Both the position numbers and the translations under genes were made by a program. The notes beneath the pieces were generated by a model. That model saw only the letters and a program-made list of their open reading frames with translations, had not been told where the DNA came from and did no database searches. From Alphaproteobacteria bacterium (GTDB lineage: Bacteria > Pseudomonadota > Alphaproteobacteria > UBA828): a stretch of 35,666 bases of DNA. The stretch is taken from assembly GCA_022826665.1 (NCBI GenBank), contig JAJDUK010000044.1:1-35666 (forward strand). The letters run 5' to 3'. Shown here one piece after another: positions 8,219 to 15,948 of the stretch (its first letter is position 1; every line of letters begins with the position of its first letter).

Positions 8219-11200
8219 TCACCGCGCCCCTCCGCCCGCAGCGGCGAGCTGGCGCGTGACCAGCTGGCTATAGAGGCCCGCGCGGGCGAGCAGGGCCTCG
8301 TGGGTGCCGGTCTCGGCGATGCGGCCGTCGTCGAGCACGACGATGGTGTCGGCATCGCGCACGGTTGAGAGGCGATGGGCGATGACGACCGTGGTGCGCT
8401 CGGCCATCAGCTCCGTCAGCGCCCGGCGCAGCATCGCCTCGTTCACCGCATCGAGGTGCGAGGTCGCCTCGTCCAGGATCAGGATCGGCGCGTTCTTGAG
8501 GACCGCACGGGCGACCGCCACGCGCTGGCGCTGCCCGCCCGAGAGCTGCGTGCCCCGCTCGCCGACGCGGGTCTCCAGCCCCTCCGGCAACGCTGCGACG
8601 AAATCGTCCAATGCGGCGCGGCGCACCGCCTCGGCAAGCTCGGCCTCCGAGGCTTCGGGTCGGGCGATCAGGATGTTGGCGCGGAGCGTGTCGTTGAAGA
8701 GGTAGGTGTCCTGCGCCACCAGCGCGATGCGGGCGCGGAGGGCATCGAGCGTCCACTGGCGCACGTCCTCGCCGTCCAGCCGCACCGTGCCCTCCGCCGG
8801 GTCCCAGAAGCGCATGAAGAGGTGGGCGATGGTGGTCTTGCCCGCGCCGGAGGGGCCCACCAGCGCCAGCGTCTCGCCGGGGCGGACCGTGAGCGTGACG
8901 CCCTCTAGCGCAGGCCGCTGCGTGCCCACATAGGTGAAGCTGACTCCCGCCATCTCCAGCGCCGGCGCGCCCGGCGCAGGCGCGGCGCCAGGGCCGTCCG
9001 CCACCGCGACCTGTGCGCTGTGCACGGCGTGCAGCCGCCGTGTCGCGCCCAGGGTGTCGGCAAGCTGGCGGCCGATGTGGGCGATCTCGGAGACCGGCAG
9101 GAAGGTCGCCATGGCGAGGATCGCGAGCAGCGGCAGCATCGCCGCCTCCAGCCAGCCGGCGGCGATCCAGGCGGTGCCGGCCATCACCACGGCAAGCCCG
9201 CCGAGGCCGGTCGCGGTCTCGATCAGCGCCATCTGGAACGTGAGGTCGCGGTAGTAGGGCATCCGCACGCGATGATGGCCCCGCACGAAATCCAGGAACA
9301 CCGCGCGGCGGGCCGCCTGCTGGCCGAAAGCCAAAAGCTCCGTCAGCCCCTGGATGGTGTCCACCGCATGGGCGTTGAGCAGGCCCAGCATCTCGCGCGC
9401 CCGCCCGCCCAGCCGGTCCAGCCGCTTGCGCAAGAAGAAGGGGCTCAGCCCCACCAGCAGGATGAAGGGCGCGAGCGCCGCCGCCGTCGGCCAGCCGTAG
9501 ACCAGCAGCGTCGTCATCACCGCCGCCGGCACCAGGATCGCGACCAGCGCGGGCGCAATCGTGTGCGCGAAGAAGTACTCCACCAGCTCCACGTCCTGCG
9601 TGGCCATACCGACGATGTCGCCAGTGCGCCGGCGCAGCAGGTAGGCGGGCGCGAGCCGGTCCAGCTTGTCGTAGAGCGCGATCCGCATCTCGGTGAGGAG
9701 GCGGAAGGCCATGTCGTGGGCGACCCATGATTCGAGCCAGTGCAACAGGCCGGCGAGCGGTGCGATCGCGTAGAGCGCGATCAGCAGGCCGCCCACCGGC
9801 GTGCCCAGCTTGAGCCCCGCCACCACCAGCGCGCTCAGCACACCGACGCCGATGAAGGCCACCACCCGCGCGACGCCGAGCCCGAAGGCGAGGTTCACGC
9901 GGCTGCGGAAGGGCCGCACCAGGCCGAGCAGCCGCATCCAGGCGCTCCACCAGCCGAGGCCTTCGGCCCGCAGCACCTCGTCGTCGGGCTCGATCGTTGC
10001 GGCGGCGGCGAGGCGGCGGTCCTCGGTGGTGGGCTCGATCGCGGGCTCCGCGCCCGGCGCTGCGGACCGGGGCGCCTCGAGCCCCTCGCGCACCTGGTCC
10101 GCCATCAGGCGATGGTAGACGCCCTGCTTCGCCATCAGCTCCGCGTGGCTGCCGCTCTCCACCACGCGGCCTTCGTCCAGCACGAGGATGCGGTCGGCGT
10201 CGATCACGCTGGAGAGCCGGTGCGCCATGATGAGCACCGTCCGCCCGCCCATGAGGCGCCCGAGCGCGTCCTGGATCACCGCCTCGTTCTCGGCATCGAC
10301 CGACGACAGCGCCTCGTCCAGCAGCAGGATCGGAGCGTCGCGCAGCAGCGCGCGGGCGATGGCGATGCGCTGACGCTGCCCGCCCGAGAGGCGGATGCCG
10401 CGCTCGCCGATCACCGTGTCGTAGCCCTGCGGCAGGCGAGCGATGAAGCCGTGGGCGTTGGCTGCCCTGGCCGCGGCCTCGATCTCGGCATCGCTCGCGT
10501 CCGGCTTGCCGAAGCGGATGTTCTCCGCCGCGGTGCCGTGGAAGAGGTAGGTGTCCTGGTTCACGACGCCGAAGCGCGCGCGCAGGGCCGCGCGATCCAG
10601 CGTGCGCAGGTCCCGGTCGCCGAGCAGGATGCGCCCTTCTTGCGGGTCGTCGAAGCGCATGAGCAGGCGCAGGATCGTGGACTTGCCGGCGCCGCTCGCG
10701 CCGACGATGCCGACCCGCTCGCCCGCGCCCACGGTGAAGGAGAGCCCGGCGTGGGCCGCGCGCCGGCCGCCCGGATAGGCGAAGTGCACGTCCTCGAAAG
10801 CGAGGGTCGGCGCGAGCGGGGCGGCGTCCGCAGCGCCTTCGGCATCCTCGATGGCGGGCCTGGTGTCGAGCAGGCGGAACAGGCTCTCCGCCGCCGATTG
10901 CCCGTGCATGCCCGTGTGCAGCAGCGCGCGCAGGTCGCGCATGGGGCGGAAGACCTCGACCCCCATCATCAGCACGATCAGCAGCACCTCGATGCCGATG
11001 GTGCCGTCGGCGACGCGGGCAGCGCCGACCCCCAGCGCCGCCGCCGCGCCCACCGCGATGCCGGCGTCGGTGATCCCGCGCGAGGCCGAGTTGCTGGCCA
11101 GCACCCACATAGTGCTGCGGAAGAGCTCGTGGGCCTTCCCGGCGAGGAAACGCCCACGCACGCTGCTCTGGCCGAAGGCCTTGAGCGTCGCCAGCCCCTG

Positions 11201-11806
11201 CACGGAGTCCAGCAGCTCGGCGCCATAGGCTGCGTAGGCCGCCTGCCGCGCCTTCGCCGCCCTCATGTCCCAATGGTGGAAGGCCACGGGTGCCACGAGG
11301 GTGAGCAGGGCGAAGCCGAGGAGGACACCGGCGAGCGGCAGGTCGAGGAAGGCCGCGAAGACGAAGATGCCGAAGGGCGTGACCGCGGCGACGACGAGCT
11401 GCGGCAGGTACTGGCCGAAGTAGGTCTCCAGCTGCTCGACGCCGTCGATCACGCTGAGCAGCACTTCGCCCGAGCGCTGACCACCGAACTGGCCGGGGCC
11501 GAGCGCCGCGATCTGGTCGAAGAGTCGGGCGCGAATCTGGTGCTGCACCAGGGCGGCGGTGTGGTGCGCCGCCATGGTGCGCCAATACTCCAGCACACCG
11601 CGCGCCAGCATGGCGGCGGCCACGGCGATGATGGGCAGGATCAGGTCGCCGAAGCTCTCGCCCTGAAAGACCCGCCCCAGCAGCCAGCCGAGCAGCGCAA
11701 GCCGCGCGATTCCCACCGCTGCGGACAGCAGGCCGAGCACGACCGCGCCCGCGATGCGCAGCCGCAGGCCCTCGGTGAACTGCCACAACCTGGGGTCGAA
11801 ATACAT
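8219..11806 (-). CDS. double-length ABC exporter (TMD-NBD-TMD-NBD fusion, CydDC/heterodimer type)
   Basis: 1195-residue single-chain exporter in the inner membrane. First transmembrane domain at about 18-290, first nucleotide-binding domain at about 335-565 (Walker A GASGAGKST 369-377, signature LSGGQ 473-477, Walker B LLLDE 494-498, H-loop His529). An acidic, Ala/Pro-rich linker at about 575-615 follows. The second TMD is at about 625-910 and the second NBD at about 950-1180 (Walker A GPSGAGKTT 984-992, LSGGQ 1088-1092, LILDE, His1144). Both sites keep the catalytic Glu, so both may hydrolyse ATP. The start at 11806 (MYFDPRLWQF) is preferred because earlier in-frame codons encode a low-complexity Arg-rich extension overlapping the divergent hydrolase. 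Usual members are two ~590-residue genes or CydD/CydC pairs; here they are fused. Substrate unknown. Confidence 0.88.
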   Translation of the reverse strand: MYFDPRLWQFTEGLRLRIAGAVVLGLLSAAVGIARLALLGWLLGRVFQGESFGDLILPIIAVAAAMLARGVLEYWRTMAAHHTAALVQHQIRARLFDQIAALGPGQFGGQRSGEVLLSVIDGVEQLETYFGQYLPQLVVAAVTPFGIFVFAAFLDLPLAGVLLGFALLTLVAPVAFHHWDMRAAKARQAAYAAYGAELLDSVQGLATLKAFGQSSVRGRFLAGKAHELFRSTMWVLASNSASRGITDAGIAVGAAAALGVGAARVADGTIGIEVLLIVLMMGVEVFRPMRDLRALLHTGMHGQSAAESLFRLLDTRPAIEDAEGAADAAPLAPTLAFEDVHFAYPGGRRAAHAGLSFTVGAGERVGIVGASGAGKSTILRLLMRFDDPQEGRILLGDRDLRTLDRAALRARFGVVNQDTYLFHGTAAENIRFGKPDASDAEIEAAARAANAHGFIARLPQGYDTVIGERGIRLSGGQRQRIAIARALLRDAPILLLDEALSSVDAENEAVIQDALGRLMGGRTVLIMAHRLSSVIDADRILVLDEGRVVESGSHAELMAKQGVYHRLMADQVREGLEAPRSAAPGAEPAIEPTTEDRRLAAAATIEPDDEVLRAEGLGWWSAWMRLLGLVRPFRSRVNLAFGLGVARVVAFIGVGVLSALVVAGLKLGTPVGGLLIALYAIAPLAGLLHWLESWVAHDMAFRLLTEMRIALYDKLDRLAPAYLLRRRTGDIVGMATQDVELVEYFFAHTIAPALVAILVPAAVMTTLLVYGWPTAAALAPFILLVGLSPFFLRKRLDRLGGRAREMLGLLNAHAVDTIQGLTELLAFGQQAARRAVFLDFVRGHHRVRMPYYRDLTFQMALIETATGLGGLAVVMAGTAWIAAGWLEAAMLPLLAILAMATFLPVSEIAHIGRQLADTLGATRRLHAVHSAQVAVADGPGAAPAPGAPALEMAGVSFTYVGTQRPALEGVTLTVRPGETLALVGPSGAGKTTIAHLFMRFWDPAEGTVRLDGEDVRQWTLDALRARIALVAQDTYLFNDTLRANILIARPEASEAELAEAVRRAALDDFVAALPEGLETRVGERGTQLSGGQRQRVAVARAVLKNAPILILDEATSHLDAVNEAMLRRALTELMAERTTVVIAHRLSTVRDADTIVVLDDGRIAETGTHEALLARAGLYSQLVTRQLAAAGGGAR

Positions 11807-11957
11807 GCGCGCCGTCCGTCGAACCCGCCCCCATCGACCACAAAGGCGCGGCGTTGTCCATGCCGCGAGCCGTGCCCCGCGATCACGCGGAAGTGGGATG
11901 TATGTGATCCGGGCATTGGCATAAGATGCGCGTGGTCCTGCGCTTGGGAGGATTGCC

Positions 11958-12806
11958 ATGGCCGCGCAGCTCGTCGACCGGATGGTTTCCATCGGAGACG
12001 GCATCGACCTGCACTATGTCGAGGCCGGCGAGGGTAGGCCGCTCATCATCATCCCCTCGTGGTCGCTGACCGGCGCGGCCTATCGGCACCAGTTGCAGGA
12101 CTTGTCCCGAACGCGGCGCCTGATGGCCTTCGACATGCGCGGCCACGGCGATTCGACCACGCCGCCGGGCGGCTACCGCGTGAGCCGGCTCGCGGCCGAC
12201 CTGCGCGCCGTGATCGAGCGGCTGGCACTCGACGAAGTCGACCTGATGGGCCACTCCATCGGCTCGTCGATCATCTGGAGCTACATCGACCTGTTCGGCG
12301 AAGACCGCCTGGGGCGCCTGGTCTTCGTGGATCAGGCGCCGTCGGTCACCGCGAAGGCCGACTGGACGGCGGAAGAGCGCGTGACCTACGGCTGCCTGCT
12401 GCCGGACCTGAACGCGCTCGCCGAGTTCTACTTGCAGGTGCTGGCGGCGGAGACGCCTGAGGCCACCGTGCCGGTGATCGCGCGCCTGTTTTCACCGTCG
12501 CTACATGCGGCGGAGCTGCTCTGGTTCGCACGCGAGATATGCAAGCTGCCGCGCCGGCACGCCGCCGACCTGCTCCACGACCACTGCGGGCTCGACTGGC
12601 GCGACGTGATCAAGCGCGTGCGGCGGCCGACGCTGGTGGTGGGGGCGGAGGCCAGCATCTTCTCGGCAGAGTCCCAGGAGTGGATCGCGGCGCAGATCCC
12701 CGGCGCCGAGGTCGAAATCTTCAAGGCCGACGAGGGCGGCTCGCACTTCATGTGCTACGAGAACCCGACCAAGTTCAACGCGCTGGTGGAGGCCTTTCTC
12801 GCCTGA
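11958..12806 (+). CDS. alpha/beta hydrolase
   Basis: 282-residue alpha/beta-hydrolase-fold protein with GHSIGS (nucleophile Ser100) after strand 5, the strand pattern RLMAFDMRGHGDS at about 54-66, and a C-terminal GGSHFM giving the likely catalytic His263. GGGAGGA lies five bases upstream of the ATG, a strong ribosome-binding site. The oxyanion-loop region reads IIPSWSLTG instead of the usual HGxP, and the position where the acid normally follows strand 7 reads VVGAEASIF, so the acid may be Glu231 or lie elsewhere. Divergent from the ABC exporter with about 150 bp between. Could be an esterase, lactonase or ring-cleavage-product hydrolase. Confidence 0.85.
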   Translation: MAAQLVDRMVSIGDGIDLHYVEAGEGRPLIIIPSWSLTGAAYRHQLQDLSRTRRLMAFDMRGHGDSTTPPGGYRVSRLAADLRAVIERLALDEVDLMGHSIGSSIIWSYIDLFGEDRLGRLVFVDQAPSVTAKADWTAEERVTYGCLLPDLNALAEFYLQVLAAETPEATVPVIARLFSPSLHAAELLWFAREICKLPRRHAADLLHDHCGLDWRDVIKRVRRPTLVVGAEASIFSAESQEWIAAQIPGAEVEIFKADEGGSHFMCYENPTKFNALVEAFLA

Positions 12807-12891
12807 TCGTGACTGGTGTTCCGTTTCCGAAGTTCTTTCGCGTGTGGTCGGGTTGGTGCGTGATCTCTCCGACCGCGCCTTCCCCACACGT

Positions 12892-12986
12892 CGTCATGCC
12901 CGGATTTATTCCGGGCATCTCCCTCAGCCAGGCACGCCGGGCGCTGGGCAAACGCGTGGATGGCCGCAACAAGTGCGGCCATGACG
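12892..12986. repeat. dispersed palindrome family A, inverted pair 1
   Basis: Left unit: CGTC then a hairpin with arms ATGCCCGGA/TCCGGGCAT (12896-12918). Right unit: GCGTGG then a hairpin ATGGCCGCA...TGCGGCCAT (12960-12982) followed by GACG. The two units face each other, so the whole element can also fold on itself. It sits in the 341-bp gap before the E1 alpha gene, which otherwise shows no gene. Related units occur at 23036, 23466, 23675, 23851 and 35532-35618. Confidence 0.85.
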
Positions 12987-13147
12987 TATTAAAGGTGACG
13001 CACAAACCAATAGGATGGGTCCAACCGTGACTTGCCGGAGCGAAGCGGTATATTCCGGCCCACGCTGCCGCCCTCCACCGGCCACGCGGCCCGCGAAGAC
13101 GTCTAGGCCTTCCGCCGGAGCGGGCAGCACGAGCAAGGGAGACATTG

Positions 13148-14113
13148 ATGCAACTGAGCAGGGACGAACTGCTGAGCGCGTATCGCACGATGGCGACGGC
13201 CCGGCACTTCGAGGAAAGCGTTTTTCAGAACTTCTCGGACGGCAAGATTCCGGGCTTCGTTCACCTCTCCGCCGGACAGGAGGCAACGGCGGCCGGCGTC
13301 TACATGGCGCTGGACGAGCGGGACTGGATCGCGACGACCCATCGCGCGCACGGCCAGTGCATCGCCCGCGGCCTGGATCTGCAGGAGACCATGGACGAAA
13401 TCTATGGCGCGACCACCGGCGTCTGCGGCGGCAAGGGCGGCTCGATGCACATTGCCGACCTCGACAAGGGAATGCTGGGCGCGAACGGGATCATCGGCGC
13501 GACCGGTCCTCTGGCAGTGGGCGCCGGCCTCTCGGCCAGAGCGAAGGGCGAGAACGGCGTCGCCGTGGCCTTCTACGGCGATGGCGGCTCCAACCAGGGC
13601 TTGATCTTCGAAGCCTACAACCTGGCGAACATCTGGAAGTTGCCCGTGATCTTCATCTGCGAAGACAACGGCTATGCCGAGGCGACTCCCTCGTCCTACT
13701 CGGTGGCGGGCTCGCAGGTGGCCCGCGCGAACGGCTTCGGCATGCCGGCCGTCGAGGTTGACGGCTTCGATTTCTTCGCGGTCTACGACGCGATGAGAGA
13801 GGCGGTCGAACGCGCCCGCAATGGCGAGGGCCCGAGCCTGATCCACATCAAGACCGCCCGCTTCTACGGCCACTTCGTCGGCGATGCGCAGACCTACCGG
13901 GGGGACGGCGAAATCGACAAGCTTCGCGCCGAGAAGGACTGCCTGAACATGTTCCGCGAGAAGGTCGTCGAGACAGGTCTGCTGACCGGCGAACAGCTCG
14001 ATGAGATTTTCGAGGAAGAGAGAGCGCGAGTGGCAGATGCCGCGTCAGCCGCTCAGGTCGCGCCGCGTGCCACCGAGGCCGATCTCATGACCGACGTTTA
14101 CGCCTCTTACTGA
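13148..14113 (+). CDS. TPP-dependent 2-oxo acid/acetoin dehydrogenase E1, alpha subunit
   Basis: 321-residue E1 alpha subunit of the pyruvate/acetoin/branched-chain 2-oxo acid dehydrogenase family. The thiamine-diphosphate motif is intact: GDGGSNQG (Gly144-Asp145-Gly146) through CEDNGY (Asn174). The substrate and cofactor loops THRAHGQCIARG and [11 protein letters not shown] are typical. ATG 13148 is chosen over an adjacent TTG because GGGAG lies eight bases upstream. It is followed after 14 bp by the beta subunit. No E2 lipoyl-acyltransferase or E3 gene lies in the window, so the substrate is unassigned; acetoin-dehydrogenase-like is the closest general label. Confidence 0.9.
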   Translation: MQLSRDELLSAYRTMATARHFEESVFQNFSDGKIPGFVHLSAGQEATAAGVYMALDERDWIATTHRAHGQCIARGLDLQETMDEIYGATTGVCGGKGGSMHIADLDKGMLGANGIIGATGPLAVGAGLSARAKGENGVAVAFYGDGGSNQGLIFEAYNLANIWKLPVIFICEDNGYAEATPSSYSVAGSQVARANGFGMPAVEVDGFDFFAVYDAMREAVERARNGEGPSLIHIKTARFYGHFVGDAQTYRGDGEIDKLRAEKDCLNMFREKVVETGLLTGEQLDEIFEEERARVADAASAAQVAPRATEADLMTDVYASY

Positions 14114-14127
14114 GCGGGGGACCGACA

Positions 14128-15132
14128 ATGCCGATGAAATCATACAGGGCCGCCATCAACGAGGCGATGGCAGGCGAGATGCGGCGCGATTCCTCGGTCA
14201 TCGTGATGGGCGAGGACGTGTCCGGCGGAACCGGCGCTCCCGGCGAGGACGATGCCTGGGGCGGGCCGCTGGGCGTGACCAAGGGTCTTCACACCGAGTT
14301 CGGACCGACGCGGGTGCTGGACACGCCGATCGCGGAAGGCGGCTTCATCGGCGCGGCGGCCGGCGCGGCGGTAACCGGCATGCGCCCCATCGTCGATCTG
14401 ATGTTCGTCGACTTCCTCGGGGTCTGTTTCGATGCGATCTACAATCAGGCGGGGAAGTTTCGCTACATGTTCGGCGGCAAGGCCGAGACCCCGCTGGTGG
14501 TCAGGACGATGTATGGCGCAGGTCTCAGGGCTGCGTCACAGCACAGCCAGGTGCTCTATTCGCTCTTCACCCATGTGCCCGGCGTGAAGGTGGTCGTTCC
14601 CTCGAACCCCTATGACGCCAAGGGGCTGATGATCCAGTCCATTCGCGACAACGATCCCGTCGTCTTCTTCGAGCACAAGGCGATGTACGACGAAGAGGCC
14701 GACGTTCCCGACGAGGCCTACACGGTCCCCTTCGGCGAGGCGAACGTGGTGCGCGAAGGCGAGGACGTCACCATCGTCGCGATCGGCAAGATGGTGCATC
14801 TGGCCAATGAGGCGGCCGACAACCTGGCGAACGACGGCATTTCCTGCACGGTGATCGACCCGCGCACGGTCTCGCCGCTGGACGAGGAAACCATCCTCGA
14901 AGAGGTCGAGGCGACCGGCCGTCTGGTCGTCGTGGACGAGAGCCACCCGCGCTGCTCCATGGCGGCCGATATTTCGTCCATCGTGGCGCAGAAGGCGTTC
15001 AAGTCGCTGAAGGCCGCGATCGAGAAGGTCACGGCGCCGCACTGCCCGGTGCCCTTCGCGCCCGAGCTCGAGGACCTCTACATCCCGAAGGTGGAGGACG
15101 TAGAGGCGGCCGTTCGCCGGACCATGGCCTGA
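14128..15132 (+). CDS. TPP-dependent 2-oxo acid/acetoin dehydrogenase E1, beta subunit
   Basis: 334-residue E1 beta partner of the preceding gene. It shows VIVMGEDVSGGTG near the N-terminus, the conserved RVLDTPIAEGGFIGAAAGAA, the QAGKFRYMFGG dimer-interface block, SQHSQ and the C-terminal transketolase-type domain with CTVIDPRTVSPLDEETI. GGGGGA lies six bases before the ATG. Forms the alpha2-beta2 E1 that decarboxylates a 2-oxo acid or cleaves acetoin and passes the acyl group to a lipoylated E2, which must be encoded elsewhere. The downstream F420 genes have their own promoter and are probably a separate unit. Confidence 0.9.
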   Translation: MPMKSYRAAINEAMAGEMRRDSSVIVMGEDVSGGTGAPGEDDAWGGPLGVTKGLHTEFGPTRVLDTPIAEGGFIGAAAGAAVTGMRPIVDLMFVDFLGVCFDAIYNQAGKFRYMFGGKAETPLVVRTMYGAGLRAASQHSQVLYSLFTHVPGVKVVVPSNPYDAKGLMIQSIRDNDPVVFFEHKAMYDEEADVPDEAYTVPFGEANVVREGEDVTIVAIGKMVHLANEAADNLANDGISCTVIDPRTVSPLDEETILEEVEATGRLVVVDESHPRCSMAADISSIVAQKAFKSLKAAIEKVTAPHCPVPFAPELEDLYIPKVEDVEAAVRRTMA

Positions 15133-15167
15133 GCGGGGGTGTGCCCCGGCCCGGCGGCGCGCTTTGT

Positions 15168-15196
15168 TTGACAGGTTTCGGCCTTTTTCCTAGCGT
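15168..15196 (+). promoter_or_regulatory. sigma-70-type promoter for cofC-fbiC
   Basis: A perfect -35 hexamer TTGACA (15168-15173) is followed after exactly 17 bases by TAGCGT (15191-15196), which keeps three of the six -10 consensus positions. It lies 67 bases upstream of the cofC start, in the gap after the E1 beta stop. Confidence 0.55.
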
Positions 15197-15262
15197 CGCG
15201 CACCGGCACGCGGCTCGCCGGCGCCGGGGGAGGGCCCTGGGGATAGCCCAAGGGATGGCGAT

Positions 15263-15943
15263 GTGACGATCGGGGCAGTCCTTCCGGTCAAGGACACGGG
15301 CGACGCCAAGCAGCGGCTGGCGGGATTTCTTGGCGCGGCCGAGCGCCAGCGCCTCGCCCTCGCGATGGCGGAAGACGTGTTGGAGACCCTCGCGCGCGTG
15401 CCGGGACTGTCGGGCATCGTCGTGGTGACGCGGGACGAGCGGGCGTCCGCGCTTGCCAGGCGCCACGGCGCGCGGGTGCTCACAGAACCCTCCAACGACG
15501 GCCAGAGCGCGGCGGTGGAGAGGGCCGCCGCGGCGCTTGGCCGCGAGGGGGCGGATGGCCTGCTCCAGGTGCCGGGCGACGTGCCCGGCGCGAGCGCGGA
15601 CGAGATCGAGGCGGTGCTGGCGGCGCACGAGAGCGCGGGCAGCGACGGGCCGGCCGTCACCCTGGTGCCGTCGCACGACCGGCGCGGCACCAACTGCGTG
15701 CTCTGTTCACCGCCCGGCGTGTTGCGCTTCGCCTTCGGCCACGACAGTTTTGGGCCGCATTGCGAAGCCGCGCGGGCGCGAGGCATCGCACCGCGGATCC
15801 TGCCGCTGCCGGGTCTCGGCCTCGATATCGACACGCCCGACGACCTGCGCGCCTTCGTCGCGCGGCCGACGGCGGGCCGCACCCTCGACTACCTGCGCGA
15901 GAGCGGGATCGCCGAGCGCCTCCTGGTGACCGACGCGGCCTGA
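15263..15943 (+). CDS. cofC: phospholactate/phosphoglycerate guanylyltransferase (CofC), F420 biosynthesis
   Basis: 226-residue nucleotidyltransferase that activates a three-carbon phospho-acid (2-phospholactate, phosphoenolpyruvate or 3-phosphoglycerate, depending on lineage) with GTP for transfer to the deazaflavin Fo. The N-terminal LPVKDTGDAKQRLAG matches the family nucleotide-binding loop. VVVTRDE, the acidic VPGDVPGAS at about 103-111 and DIDTPDDLRAF near the C-terminus are typical of CofC/MobA-like folds. GTG start with AAGGGA seven bases upstream. It ends five bases before fbiC, and this linkage makes the assignment firm. Which phospho-acid is used cannot be told from sequence by eye. 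Confidence 0.9.
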   Translation: MTIGAVLPVKDTGDAKQRLAGFLGAAERQRLALAMAEDVLETLARVPGLSGIVVVTRDERASALARRHGARVLTEPSNDGQSAAVERAAAALGREGADGLLQVPGDVPGASADEIEAVLAAHESAGSDGPAVTLVPSHDRRGTNCVLCSPPGVLRFAFGHDSFGPHCEAARARGIAPRILPLPGLGLDIDTPDDLRAFVARPTAGRTLDYLRESGIAERLLVTDAA

Positions 15944-15948
15944 AGCGG

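Noticed and set aside
9740-12037. Very long open frame (765 codons) opposite the ABC exporter
   Set aside because: Product is His/Arg/Gln-rich low complexity, mirrors the ABC frame in GC-rich DNA, and has no domain; the ABC motifs on the other strand are decisive.
13032-13054. TTGCCG ... TATATT as promoter for the E1 alpha gene
   Set aside because: Only 11 bases separate the two boxes, too short for a sigma-70 promoter.
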